Notes: a model not told the origin generated them from the sequence alone. A stretch of 64,000 nt of DNA from Aphrocallistes beatrix (GCA_963281255.1 OY725488.1:2393986-2457985), one strand, 5' to 3'; shown: positions 1-11,195, counted from the first letter of the stretch. Numbers and translations are program-made.

Positions 1-394
1 ATGCTCAGAAATTGTGTGGATTATGATCATAAATGTCGGATTATGATCAAATTTATCCAATTTTATCAGTTATTTATATTTTGGTAAGAAAATATGCTAA
101 AATGATCCATCATTCGATCTGGCTTCCTTCTTAACACATTTTGCTTTCAATGCGAGAACTATGTTGTTTGCATGTGAAATGTTTGAGTCATTCTGGAAAA
201 TTAGGCCCAAGAAACTCCCTGCACTATATTGTTTCCATTGAAACATGTTCCTATAAATATTGCTTATGCCATGTAAAGTAATATTCTCCGCCCGTTCAAA
301 ATTTGTCTCATATCCAGAAATATTTATTTGTATTTTTTAGCGTTAATTTCCTATAATAAGGCAGTTGCATTAGCAAATTTACTGTTCTATTTAG

Positions 395-1121
395 ATGGAT
401 TTTACTATAACTGCAGGTAAAAAGGGTACTTCTCTGCACTATCTTTCTCAAGGTTTTAGATATTCCTTAACGCAAATATATTCTGGCACTAAATATTTAC
501 GTTGCACTTTATGGAAAACAAACCCATGGAATTGCCCAGGAAAGGCTCATATACATGATATGAGTAGCTTACTTATTGTGAAAAGGGGTCACAATCACTC
601 TATAGAAGCTTATAATTCTGAATCAATCGATCTCAAGAACAAATTGAAACGTGCCGCTGAAAACTCAACTCTTCTCAACTTGAGGGAGATATTTGACGAA
701 CAAACAAGAAATGATGCAGCAGGAGCATCAATTTCATTTCCTAAGGTAAGAAGTACAATGGCGGAACGACGAAAAACCCAATTTCCGGGATTGCCAAATA
801 CGCCTGAGGCGTTTCAAGCAAAGATTTTACAATCACGTTTCATAGATTGTTTTCGGGGTAGTGTGACTTTGGCAGAAAACGAAGGTACTGCTGTCATATT
901 TATATCAGACTTGATGATGACCCAACTTGCTAATGCAAAGAAAATTAACTATGATGCAACCTTTTTCGTGGTTCCAAAAAATTTTTATCAACTTTTTACC
1001 ATTTTCTTTCACCATGATGGCCATTCCTTCCCATGCATCCACGTATTAATGAGCAGGAAAACTGGAACTCTGTATATAGCAGTCTTTCAAAATATTTTGG
1101 AAATTGTGCCTGATTTTAAAC
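395..1121 (+). CDS. MULE transposase, N-terminal part: FLYWCH zinc finger and start of the DDE domain
   Basis: This open frame carries a FLYWCH-type zinc finger at about residues 15-70 with ligands C37, C47, H66 and H68, followed by a linker and the start of a MULE transposase domain. The first catalytic aspartate is probably D187 in NYDATFFVVP. The expected role is binding element ends in the nucleus and cutting them. The frame is cut after DFKP by the Harbinger insertion. If the insertion and one copy of its CAG duplication are ignored, the reading frame continues directly into the piece at 4399, so the interruption came after a working gene. The first ATG shown may be preceded by an exon. 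Confidence 0.7.
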
Positions 1122-1632
1122 CAGCGGCCGTATTCACTAAGAACTTAAGATCGATCTTAAGATCGATCTTAGTGCTTAAGTCTTAAGTTCGATCTTAAGT
1201 CGTATTCACTAAGATTGGTATTCACTAAGATTTAAGTTCGATCTTAAGACCGAACTTAAGACCGAACTTAAGACCGAACTTTAAGCAACCTAGGGAGGTG
1301 TCTTAAGTATTGGAATTGATTCGATTTCCACTAATTACTCCATAAATGTTGTTCAAAATTACTTCTATCGAACATTGAATCTACCTTGTTTGATATTAGA
1401 CTTCAAATAAAATTTAAATATTTAAAAAACATTTCGCTTATTGTGTGTAACATCGCAACATGTATCACATGCTATAGTTCGTGGCATATTCTTCTTGGGT
1501 TTATATGAATAAACAAGCATACATTCTTTGATTGTATAATCTTACACTAATTCTAACATGCATTATTATAGAGACGGCTTTATATATTGATTCACATGAC
1601 TGATGATAATTACTTTGATCCTATTTTCCTAT

Positions 1633-2370
1633 TTACAATGATTTTTCCAGCAGTCTCTGACGTTTTAATCGATAATAGTCCCTCTGTTCTTCTATTAACT
1701 GCAGCTGTGCTGAGAATACAGCCATCTGCTGGAACAAAACTTCCTGCTGTAACGGAAGTAAGTCTGCAGCCTTCAAGAGTTCGACAGAATCATCTCGTTC
1801 ATCAACAGTTCGCCTTCTCTTCCGACTTTTTTTTGATGCCTTATATGTTGTCGGTATTTCAATTTCTGGAGACTCTAAAATTGGAGTATCTTCAGATTCA
1901 TCTGGACCTGTAGCCGATACTGTTGACGCTATTGCTGGTGCTAGAAAAAGATCAGCAGCACCTGAAATTCCACTGAAAGCAGGGGTGTTTTGGAACATCT
2001 CTGTTACCCGATCTGCAGAGTCAGCAAAAATACTTCTATCTGCTGATAGGATTTGCATATCTTCGTCTTCTACCTGTCCAGCACTGTTTGCACCTCCTCC
2101 AGTCTTTCTGGCTTCCCTAAAGCTGGCATCAACTTTGGACTTTGCGTTTAGCTTTAGGTTGGTCCATTTTTTTCTGATATCCTCTACAGCTCTGACATTG
2201 CCATGTATTGAGTTGAGTTTGGCTGCGATGTCTCTCCAGATTTGTTTCCTCCTTTTGTTTTTGTCGGCAGAATTTCCTGACCCTCTCAATATATCACCTG
2301 CTGACTCAATTTCATTAATGAGACTGCACTCTTCTTCTCTGGTCCAATTTGATTTTCGTGTTTTTTCCAT
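1633..2370 (-). CDS. Harbinger Myb/SANT-like DNA-binding protein
   Basis: This is a 245-residue protein with a Myb/SANT-like trihelix at about residues 7-85. The spaced tryptophans are W9, W45 and W69, and the domain has the KTRKSNWTREEE start and the IRKKWTNLK end usual in the second protein of Harbinger elements. The middle is acidic and serine-rich, followed by a basic patch (SKKSRKRRR) that could be a nuclear signal. The C-terminus is a glutamine- and leucine-rich helix, likely a coiled coil. In known Harbingers this partner brings the transposase into the nucleus and to element ends. It lies downstream of the transposase on the same strand, about 300 bp away. Confidence 0.85.
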   Translation of the reverse strand: MEKTRKSNWTREEECSLINEIESAGDILRGSGNSADKNKRRKQIWRDIAAKLNSIHGNVRAVEDIRKKWTNLKLNAKSKVDASFREARKTGGGANSAGQVEDEDMQILSADRSIFADSADRVTEMFQNTPAFSGISGAADLFLAPAIASTVSATGPDESEDTPILESPEIEIPTTYKASKKSRKRRRTVDERDDSVELLKAADLLPLQQEVLFQQMAVFSAQLQLIEEQRDYYRLKRQRLLEKSL

Positions 2371-2665
2371 TTGTTTCGGTATTGTTAATGCAAGTACTCA
2401 GCAGCAATTTATATACACGGGAAGACGCCGACTTACCATAACCACTAATGACACCATTTATTTTCGTAACACCAAATGACGCAGAAATCTTAACGTCGAT
2501 AGAAATTTATTTTACTTCTCATATCCAGTGTTTATATTTTGTCTTAGAGAGGTTTTCATGTTACAATATACAAAGACACGTTGTTTATATGTTTTGTTTA
2601 ATATAATATTATGAATGCATGAGATACAACTTATGCTCTTTGATAGCTCCTAAATTTAGATTAAT

Positions 2666-3646
2666 TCAACTAAAGTTATGAATAGCAAACTGATCCCTGT
2701 AGTGTTTTGCAGCAATATGTCCAGTTTCCTCAAATGTAAACGGTTCATCCATAATGCTTGTATGATGGTCAATAGTGGAATCTTCCAACATGGGCTGCTT
2801 CCAAACAATAGCCATATTATGAAGAACAGCACAGGCAAGAATAATAGTGCAGACTTTATCTGGAGCCATCCGGATCTCGCCGTGAAGGCAATGAAATCTT
2901 CTCTTCCATCTCCCAAAGGTTTGCTCAATCAATACACGCGTTTTTTTGTGGGAGTAATTATAATTCTCTTGGGCATTTGAAGCAGGTTGTCTGTATGGAG
3001 TTAATAAATAGGGTTTCAGCATATACCCAATATCACCTAATATATGCTCACCAGCCAAGAAGTTATTCTCCACATATGTTCCGACCTGAGAGAGCTTCCA
3101 AATACGTGAATCATGAACTGAACCGGGGAATCTTGCCAATACATCGGAAAATCTACCATCAGGTAGACAGATAGCTTGGACATTTATGGAGTGGTAGAAA
3201 TGTCTGTTTACATAATCTGCCTCATTTTCAGAAGGCTTTTGAATACGAACATGCGTTCCATCTACAAATCCAAGAACGCCGGGGAGGTTCGCGAGCTCAT
3301 ATAACTGTGACTTAATCGTAGCCTTGTCAGCAGAACCGGGCATGCTAATGAACTTTGAATATATCGATTGCAGTCCAAGTGCAACGGCTCTGATGTATCT
3401 GCAAGCTGAGGGTTGGCTCACGTGAACTCCATCACCACAAATAATCTGAAAAGTACCAGATGCAAAAAATTGTAGAGCAACACAAACTTGTACGTGTGGA
3501 TGTGCAGCATGAGATCTATCAGTTGTATTAAGATGATCAACTATGATCTCTGTAATCTTTAATATTGCTGACCTTGAGAAGCGAAAACGCTGCAACAATT
3601 CTAGATCATCATAGAATTCCAGAGGGTCACTACGATCTCTGAACAC
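2666..3646 (-). CDS. Harbinger transposase (HARBI1-like DDE nuclease)
   Basis: This is a 326-codon open frame with the DDE_4 transposase pattern. D129 lies in GFVDGTHVRI, D179 in PGSVHDSRIW and E241 in LIEQTFGRWKRRF, and LACAVLHN follows near the C-terminus. Spacing and length fit an active family member. The frame as listed begins at a GTG. It stays open upstream through a CT/GA microsatellite to about 3688, where a stop sits just before a CAG that could be a splice acceptor. The true N-terminus is therefore probably encoded in an upstream exon, which I could not place. No internal stops or frameshifts are visible. Confidence 0.9.
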   Translation of the reverse strand: MFRDRSDPLEFYDDLELLQRFRFSRSAILKITEIIVDHLNTTDRSHAAHPHVQVCVALQFFASGTFQIICGDGVHVSQPSACRYIRAVALGLQSIYSKFISMPGSADKATIKSQLYELANLPGVLGFVDGTHVRIQKPSENEADYVNRHFYHSINVQAICLPDGRFSDVLARFPGSVHDSRIWKLSQVGTYVENNFLAGEHILGDIGYMLKPYLLTPYRQPASNAQENYNYSHKKTRVLIEQTFGRWKRRFHCLHGEIRMAPDKVCTIILACAVLHNMAIVWKQPMLEDSTIDHHTSIMDEPFTFEETGHIAAKHYRDQFAIHNFS

Positions 3647-3688
3647 TCTCTCTCTCTCTCTCTCGAGTGACTCTTCCGAATCTTCTGC

Positions 3689-4250
3689 TTAAACAATGGG
3701 ATCATTCCTGCCATTTAGATGAGCCGAGAAAGGTATATGATAATATTAATAAGAAATGGATATAATTTTTTCATTATAAACCTAATTATACTAGAGTAAT
3801 TTCATCGGAGTGAGAGTAAGATCACATTGGTATTTCACTAGTATAAGTTTTGCAATGTACATTCCTAAACACATTCAAAAGATGTGTTGGTTGCCATAAA
3901 GATTATTTGCTTCCTTTGATATTGGCTAGTGTAGAATAATTATAGATTACATACATAAAACAATGCATTTTCATAATAGAATTCAATCAAGTCAAAACAA
4001 TCTTTAACCACAGATATTCTAAGACACTCACCAGGCATTCCAGGCGGTACAACTACATAGTTAGAAGCTAAGTCTTACAGGAGTGGGTTAATCAATCTTA
4101 TTTGCTCCTAATATTGACATTAATGGCCTCAATTTTGCTCAAAAAGAAGAAATATAGTTTATTTTTACTAGATCAATAATAAATGACCACTTACCATTAC
4201 AAATATTATACTTTAGTTTTGTATTTGATGAGTATAATGCTATATTCTAA
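3689..4250. other. Non-coding interior of Harbinger copy 1
   Basis: This AT-rich stretch lies between the transposase frame and the right subterminal array. The same sequence is kept in the other two Harbinger copies (about 15310-15660 and 61490-61830), which shows it belongs to the element. It may hold the promoter and a first exon for the minus-strand genes. I saw no clear TATA or start codon that settles this. Confidence 0.5.
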
Positions 4251-4398
4251 TCATATTAACCCTAACGTTATTTCTAAGTTCGATCTTAATTCTTAGTGAT
4301 TACCACTAAGTTCGATCTTAAGATCGATCTTAACTAAGATCGATCTTAAGACTTAAGATCGATCTTAGTGCTTAATATCTTAGTGAATACGGCTGCAG

Positions 4399-5258
4399 AA
4401 TTCGCAGGTGGGGATTATGAAATTGCACCTAGAAATGCATTTAAAAATGTATTTCCTCTCATTGAAATAAATGGATGTCTATTTCATTTTTGTCAAGTAA
4501 TATTGAGACGTAACAAAAAGTTGAAACTTTCTTATTCCTATTCTAGAAATGAACAATTTAACAAATGGCTCAAATGTGTTATGGCTCTAGCTCTACTCCC
4601 ACAACAAGAGATTGACCCTATATTTAAACAGCTTTCCGAAGAGAATATTGAATTGACTAACGATGCTAAAAAGTCTAAACAGAAATTGGTAAAATATGTA
4701 TATACAGAATGGACTTGTAAAGAGGGAGTATCAGTATATGAATCAAGTAATAAATAATTTATGTGAATTATATCATAAGGGACTAAAATCATTAGTTCGT
4801 GTGAGAAACCCCAATGTTTGGAGCTTTATGGAACATCTGGAAAATATCATGAAGAAATACGACCTTGAATTCCAACGTTTAAAAAATGGTCTTGATATCA
4901 GTAACTATCAGAAGAAAGAAAATTTTGCAAAAAGCAAAAAGCGAGATGCTTGTAAGACTAAATTAGAGAGTAAGGATTATGCTCCGATGGAATATTTAAG
5001 GGAAATTAGTACCACCGTTGGTAAACCCGCTTACATAGAGTACGATTCTTCTGATAGTTATTCTAGTGAAAGCTCAGATGAAGAAGTGCCTGGAGATAAA
5101 AAGTGTGTTGTCTGTTTATGTGAAAGAACTACAGCATATGTTCTTATCCCATGTGCACATGCTAATATATGTGGAGAATGTGCAGAACATTTGGGATTGG
5201 TATGACGTGTCCTAGTTGTAGAATGGATATTTCTGACAAATTTAGAATTTTTGAGTAA
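4399..5258 (+). pseudogene. MULE transposase, C-terminal part ending in a RING finger
   Basis: This continues the gene at 395. It starts with the second catalytic half (EIAPRNAFKNVFP, then GCLFHFCQ) and passes through INNLCELYHKGL, which matches the TNN...E.fH motif of MULEs. It ends in a C3HC4 RING: KKCVVCL, then IPCAHANICGEC, then TCPSCR. The RING resembles the short RINGs at the end of IAP-type proteins. A serine- and acid-rich linker precedes it. Two single frame changes are visible, near 4720 and near 5200 just before the last RING cysteines, so the copy is broken. A RING suggests the transposase could act as, or recruit, a ubiquitin ligase. That role is inferred. Confidence 0.7.
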
Positions 5259-5391
5259 CACTAACATTTAGGAATTCGAAAAATAGCACTTCGATAAGGT
5301 AGTGTTTCATAACATTTACTTCATTTATCTACTCATTCTTTCTATTCTAATTTCTTATATATTAAATTGGTATTCGTAGTATCTTATATAT

Positions 5392-6404
5392 CAGGGGTCC
5401 TCAAACTGCGGCCCGCCAAATATTATTGCGATTTGAAATATGAGAATACTTATATGTCGGCCGCCGATACTATCGGCAAGAATTTTTGTATGGGTTTTTC
5501 CCATAGAGAGTGCTGCATCATCCTAAAAGGTTAGAAGGGTTTATTTTTAGCATAATAGTAAGTCTATGGGTTTTAATTCTCGCTGATAGTATCGGCGGCC
5601 GCTATTTAAGTAAGCCCTTGAAATATTTACCTGTCTACCAATGCGAGCATTTGAAATTTAAGTTTATTGATAAAACAATGAATATTCGTTGTTTAGAATG
5701 TTTTTAGTGCAGCTCCTAAAAGGAGATGCCCTATTGGGATGGACGGTGTTACATGTACGTCCGTACGTATGTCCGTACGCGCCAGCTCGCGATATCCAGC
5801 AGGCGGATTAACTTCAAATTTGGCATGCTATATCTCTATGATGTAGATGTGCACCTCACCGTTTCTTTTTCGAAATTTCATTTTTGCGGTTTTTATATGT
5901 ATATATTCATATTTTCACACCTTTTGGTTAAAATTCAATTTTATGTTAGAAATAAGATCTCAACGACTATTGTAGGGTATTTCACATGTAGAATTCAATT
6001 CTTACATCATAGAACCCGAATTGTGAACAATTCACTGGGCATATGCATGTGTATATACTATATTTATGTGTATATTTTCCCACCTTTTTCATAAATCAAT
6101 TTCGAATAAAAAATCAATCATTGCTACTGATTAATCTCAGCGCTCATTTTTATTTCATGTACATTTCTCTCGCCCCGGAGCTGCACTATCGGTCTGTCGG
6201 CCGACATTTTATTTTTTTGTTTCATACCCTCATTATAAAGGATTCTTTCCAGGCCTCGGAGTATTTTATCAATTTTCTGAATCCAACAAAGTAAATAGCC
6301 TTATAGCGTAATATCTCGCATACATATCGAGGAAGTTGAGGCCCTCGATGAAACTTTTATTTAATGATGTGGCCCTCAAGGCATAAAGGGTTGGAGACCC
6401 CCTG
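5392..6404. mobile_element. Non-autonomous hAT element
   Basis: The left end reads CAGGGGTCCTCAAACTGCGG and the right end inverted reads CAGGGGGTCTCCAACCC. The exact 8-bp duplication TTATATAT flanks it (5384-5391 and 6405-6412). Both the end sequence and the 8-bp duplication are hallmarks of the hAT superfamily. The 1013-bp interior has no transposase. It holds short inverted stretches such as CCGATACTATCGG near 5463 and its partner near 5588. It was inserted into the MULE 3' flank. Confidence 0.85.
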
Positions 6405-6544
6405 TTATATATTTAAGAGCAATGATTTGTTTTTTGGTTTTTTGGGGTTTTTTGTGTTGTTCAGAATTGATTGAAGAATTGCTAAATGGGAGAAACTTGA
6501 TATTTTCAGCATAAGTGTATAATACTATTCCTAGAAACAAGTTC

Positions 6545-6815
6545 TGATCATAATCCGACATTTCTGATCATAATCCACACAATTTCTGATCATAATCCGA
6601 CATTTCTGATCAAAATCCCAATATTTCTGATCATAATTCGCATATTTTCTGATCAAAATCCCACTTTTCTGATCACAATCCCATTTTTCTGATCAAATTC
6701 CTCCAAAGTTGATGAAATTTGATCAGAATGTAAATTTATGTTCCAAAGTTGCCAATTCTGATCTTATTCCCACATTTCTGATCATATTCCTAAATTTCTG
6801 ATCATGATCCAAAAA
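6545..6815. repeat. Tandem array of a TTTCTGATCATAATCC unit in the MULE right arm
   Basis: About eleven or twelve diverged 20-26 bp units with core TTCTGATCANAATCC follow each other. The first ones match bases 8-50 in inverse orientation and so belong to the terminal inverted repeat. Arrays at the ends may be multiple transposase binding sites, which is an inference. Confidence 0.75.
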
Positions 6816-7029
6816 ATTCGTCGCCGGAAAACTTTTCGCCTGGATAAAACTTATTAGAAATAGTTATTAGAAATAGAAATAGTTCATTCAATCAATTTCA
6901 TTCATCGATCTGGTTACATTAACACCCGGAGGGTAAATTATGCATTCATTAGTTGATACACCTGTGGAGATCCTGGCGTTTAACGAAAATATCAGTTAAT
7001 AAGTATAAATATAAATCTGTTAGTATCAA
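6816..7029. other. Unassigned spacer
   Basis: This is AT-rich sequence between the MULE array and the FLYWCH fragment. No repeat or coding signal was recognised. Confidence 0.3.
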
Positions 7030-7400
7030 ATCTATCAATATTATCAAATCAATGGCTACTTCTTTTATTTTTCAAAGGAGCAAGAGTGAAAGAAAAAAAG
7101 ATAAAGCATATACACGAAATCGGTATTCAAATTATCTCGAATACTGGGTGTGCGAAAAACATGGTTTTTCAAGCCAAAATTCATACCAGGAGCAACAACA
7201 TAATCAAACAAACGACCTCTTCAGAATTGATAAGTGAACATTCCCATAGACCAGACTCAGCAAAGTTTAGAAATGAAGGCTTATAACAGGCTCAAAACTG
7301 AAGCATTAGAATCTGAAATGGGCACGAGAAGTCTTCTATCCAAAGCAGTTCAAAGTTTACCAGCAGAAGCATCAATAAATTACCTAAACTAAATTCAATC
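7030..7400 (+). pseudogene. Decayed FLYWCH-type zinc finger fragment
   Basis: One frame gives FIFQRSKSERKK and then YWVCEKHGFS. A second frame gives SEHSHRPDSAKFRNE. A third gives MKAYNRLKTEALESEM and SKAVQSLPAEAS. In this order they match a FLYWCH finger (W/C, then the final HxH) and the alpha-helical linker found in MULE-type proteins. Frame changes separate the pieces. It differs from the finger at 395, so it comes from another protein, either a second MULE or a host FLYWCH gene. Confidence 0.45.
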
Positions 7401-7599
7401 AAAGTACAACAACAAAATGCAAAAGGATACAGGAAAATAATTTTGGGAATCCAACTACCTGTGCAGAAATAGTAATCTCGAATAGCTATGCTCTAACTCA
7501 CAAAGGTGAAAGTTTTCGTTTTTTGACTCAGGCATTGGTGATTTCAAAAGACTGTTACTATTTGGAACGCCGAAATTTCAAATTTAAATTTCTAAACTC

Positions 7600-8940
7600 A
7601 AAAAGTGTCTAATATAATTAAAACTCAATAAGGCCCTACGGGTCACGTAAGGTTAGTGTTTCCCATGGGACACTTGTTTTTTACTAAAAATGTGCCCAAA
7701 TTGCTTTTTTATCATTTTTAAACCCTTATAGGGGTTCTAAACAATAATTCCGATTTTTATAACTCCAGCTCCAATATTTCCTCAATTTGAACCACTTGAA
7801 TCACCTGGTGTCGCTCTAAAAACGACACATTTTAAATGCGAAATGTCCCACAGCTATAACTACTTTTAACAGTGCCAGATCATCTTTTTAATGCTGAATT
7901 CATGCTCAGCACTAGATTTCCAGCAATTTGATATACCGTATTTCCACGAATAAGCGCCGGGTCTAAAGGGTGAGCGAAATAAATAAGCGCCGGTGCTCGA
8001 ATAAGCGTCGGACGCTGGGGCATTTTAGTTCTCTGAACATCATATCAAACTAGTCTTCTCAGTAGTGGCATAGATACAAGTGCTTTTTGAAACATTACAT
8101 TATCCTTTTTTTAATAGAACTAACATTCTCAGTTGTGTCATAAATAAAAGTGCCAGTCAATGTAGTAAACAAAAAAGTCAAAATAGCGAATGAAATAAAT
8201 AAGCGCCGGTTTGAATAAGCGCCGGGTCTAAAGGGTGCACGAAATAAATAATCGCCCGGGCGCTTATTCGAAGCAATACGGTATATATTGACCATATTTG
8301 GAAACATTTTTGTTTGACCGTGCTTGGCAAGGAAATTTTTGACATTCCTGACCGTTGCTAAGAAAAGGCAACCAAAATATTCTCCCAAATATGGTCAATA
8401 TATATATCAAATTGCTTGAAATTTAGTGCTGAGCACGAATTCAGTATTAAAATAACGACCTGGCATAGTCAAATAAAGTTATAGATATGGGGTTTCTGCG
8501 GATACCAATCGGACAAGGTCATTTTGGGTCCCCAGTCATAACTGACAACATTTTCACAATTTTGAAGGTGTCATGATGTGAAAGTTTTGATATCCCATAT
8601 TTTGAAGTTAAGTACGTACTACTATAAGTTGTTGATTTAGGATGTTTAGATGTTATTTAATACTAGGATCCAGTAAAAACTAATGGAAATCAAGCCTTTC
8701 CGAAGAAAATTGCTTTGTAGCCTGTTTTTAGCACTTTAAAAAATCAATTTTACAAAGGAAGATCTTTAGTTACAAAGGTCGTAGAGTAAAGAACTCGACG
8801 GTTTTGGAAAGATCTCGTCATGTAGAACAAAATGATATAGACAGATTTTCGATATTCTACTTTGGAAAAACGTTAAAATATTTTCCAGACGAAAATCTGT
8901 TTCTAAATATAGTAGCAACGAAATTGGAAAGAAATAATTA
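7600..8940. repeat. Palindromic non-coding repeat with cruciform core, copy 1 (PCR)
   Basis: This repeat shares its flanks with copies at 15795-16830 and 17215-18525. It holds the core in which CAGCAATTTGATATA...TTGACCATATTTGGA is followed by the inverse at 8386-8415. The left arm is split by the TA-target MITE at 7936-8281. There are no open frames of note. The 97-codon frame at 8095-8388 runs across the MITE and is not a gene. Confidence 0.6.
7936..8281. mobile_element. Tc1/mariner/pogo-type MITE with CCGTATT termini
   Basis: The left end is CCGTATTTCCACGAATAAGC and the right end inverted is CCGTATTGCTTCGAATAAGC. TA sits on both sides, which matches a TA duplication, and the uninterrupted target is visible in sister copies near 15920 and 17413. 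Internal GAATAAGCGCCGG blocks repeat in both directions. Confidence 0.8.
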
Positions 8941-8950
8941 ATTGGGTTAA

Positions 8951-10428
8951 GGATACCACCCTCGAAAAAACATATGATTTGGCTTACAACATACGATGAA
9001 AGTAGAGCTATAAGGGATGTTAAGCGTGGGGAGGTATCTCCGTCAAGAAATACTTGCAAATTTCAAACCGTTTTTGATTCTCAATTCTAGTCTTTGAGAT
9101 ACAGTGTCTCAAAGTCGTCCGAAAAAAAAGGGCCAAAAATGTGTTTTCTTTTTGGAAATCAGGAATAAAACACCAAGTTATAAGATATCGAAAATAAAGT
9201 GGTCCTACGTTCATCGCCTAATAACATGAAACAACTCTTGAAAGTTTCAAACCTCTATCTCAAACCAATTTTGACTTAAAATTCTGTAAAGACGGTCAAT
9301 TTTGAAATTCTAAGTTTAGAAGTTAAGAAGAATGTAAAATGAGTTATTAATAATAAACAAAAGAATTCACAGACATTTATTCGCATTTGTACTGCTGATT
9401 TAGGTATATTCGAACCAAATATTTACAAAAAATAGCAAGAATATCCTAAAATCCACAAATTTCCTTGAGGCCCCTAACCCCGAATATTTTGAGATAATTG
9501 TAAATAATAATTCATATTCCTGGCACTTCGAAGTATAATCTATCAGTTTAGAATGAATAAAGAGCTTCCAAAAAGTATATTAGGAAGTGAGAACTAAGAA
9601 TTTGGGCATATATTTACAGAGAGAGAGAGACATCTCTTTTTGGACCCTAAATGGAGGTTTTTGACCGAATCTGGGAAGTCGAAGGCCGGAACTTTCAAAA
9701 TAATTATTAAAAGTTCTCCAATTTTTCTGTATTCATTATTAACGACAATTGTATTCATCATTTAGCATAATAGCCACATTTGGAGACATATTTAATGATT
9801 AGATTCGCCATTTTCTAATATATTCAAAGTTCCCCATAGAATTTGTATTACAATTAAATCAATGATAAGTCGAAAAATATTTATTTTTTGACAAAGGAAT
9901 GTTTGAGGAACCTATATATTTTCGCATATATCCTTTTATTTAAAAATATAATAAATTATATATCTTCAATAGTTTTTGAGATTTGACATCGGCCCCTTCG
10001 GGACCATAGAGAGATATTATACACTAACTTTACCTATAATAAGCGATATCTCAAGAACAAATTGTCGGATTCGAACACATTTTTTTTGAAACAATCAGAA
10101 TTTTTTTTCTGATCCAGTGATCGCTAGATATCTGATATCAAACAGGCGATTTCCCGAGCATTATTTAAATTTTAAATGAACTCCCTTATAGAGTTATTTT
10201 GTTTGGATTTTATTTGGCAACTCTTCTAAATCTTTGTGTTATATAACTCTAAAGGTGCCAAAACAATGTTAAGGTCCATATCATTAAAAAATTATCAAAT
10301 AAGTTAAAAACTAATTGGTAAATGCGTCAAAAACCTCCGATAAATTTTTTAATTTTTAGTAACGCTAAACTTTGGTGGGTTAACTCATAAAATTCAAATA
10401 ATGAAAACTGAGTTAGTTCTGGAAGGAA
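8951..10428. mobile_element. TTAA-target non-autonomous element (TTE), copy 3, one end only
   Basis: The element begins GGATACCACCCTCGAAAAA directly after TTAA (8947-8950) and runs colinear with the copy at 21399-30544 in reverse. Its far end is lost where the P-like element begins. There is no coding content. Features such as AGAGAGAGAGAGACA at about 9618 are local. Confidence 0.65.
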
Positions 10429-10734
10429 GCACTAACCATAGCATTCTATACATAAGGAAATGGCAGTCACTATTTTTTTGGACCAGGGATTGCTTAGTAT
10501 ATTCAAATTTACATTCATCCTTTATACGTTATATGATTAATTAAGCATTTTAAGTGACCCTGCTCACAAATATGACCATTAATTGTCAAGACATATTTGA
10601 TCTTTGTAATTATTTTTATTCTTGGAAAAAACAAATATGACATAATATAAATATTAAGCTCATAAATACAAAATAAACATTGGATTTCGAGAAGTACTAA
10701 TGAGACGGACTTCTACTTCTTGATGGCAGACTAT

Positions 10735-10872
10735 GACTTGACTTAGCTTGAGATAGGCTCGATTTAGCTTCAGAGATATACTTGACTTAGCTTAGCTTGA
10801 GAAACAGACTTGACTTAGCTTGAGACAGACTTGACTTAGTTTGAGACATACTTGACTTAGCTTGAGAATTGA
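10735..10872. repeat. Minisatellite of a CTTGACTTAGCTTGAGA unit
   Basis: Six or seven imperfect 18-22 bp copies of CTTGACTTAGCTTGAGACA lie inside the P-like element. The 61-codon minus-strand frame over it reads repeats of SSLSQAK and is a by-product. Confidence 0.75.
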
Positions 10873-11195
10873 CTTGACTGAGGATGAGAATAGACGTAAT
10901 AAGGGAACAATATACTTCTATGAGTAATAAGGAACAAGCACACACTCTGGCCTTCCAACTGGATATAGTCACACATTTTCGACCTTAACAGCATGATGAA
11001 GTTGACTAAATAAACAAATAATATTATTAAATTAGTTCTTGAATTTAGCAAGTTTAGTTTACTATTATCATGTTTCAATACTACGGTAGTGCATTATATA
11101 GAGGTCTTAACTTTATTAGATAATAAACAGTTGAATACAGTGAAAAAAGCTTTGGTAGAATGTATCACCGTGACGTACTGCATGTGCAAAATGCC

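Larger units (their letters stand above)
1125..4395 (-). mobile_element. PIF/Harbinger DNA transposon, apparently whole, copy 1
   Basis: The termini are CGGCCGTATTCACTAAG on the left and the inverted CAGCCGTATTCACTAAG on the right. They are followed by subterminal arrays of AAGATCGATCTT/AAGTTCGATCTTAAG motifs that pair in inverted orientation. A 3-bp CAG duplication flanks the element (1122-1124 and 4396-4398). It encodes both usual Harbinger proteins on the minus strand, a transposase (2666-3646) and a Myb/SANT-like protein (1633-2370), each with a long open frame. Two damaged relatives lie at 12889-15794 and 60188-62005. It sits inside the MULE transposase gene. Confidence 0.9.
1..6815 (+). 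mobile_element. MULE (Mutator-like) DNA transposon with FLYWCH and RING modules, left tip outside the window
   Basis: Bases 8-50 (a GATCATAATCC-type motif read in reverse) return inverted at about 6547-6600, so the two form terminal inverted repeats around a transposase gene. The right arm grows into a tandem array to about 6812. The outer end and the target duplication on the left lie before base 1. Between the arms are the transposase gene in two parts (395-1121 and 4399-5258), a Harbinger insertion at 1125-4395 and a hAT-type MITE at 5392-6404. Both insertions are bounded by readable target duplications, so the MULE is the oldest of the three. MULE identity rests on the FLYWCH finger and transposase motifs. 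Confidence 0.7.

Noticed and set aside
1985-2479. 164-codon plus-strand frame
   Set aside because: Antisense of the Myb/SANT-like gene; no domain.
5510-6294. Frames in the hAT MITE
   Set aside because: Short, hydrophobic AT-rich translations with no transposase motif.
6545-6815. CRISPR-like array
   Set aside because: Units are contiguous, diverged and without unique spacers; they belong to the MULE arm in an animal genome.
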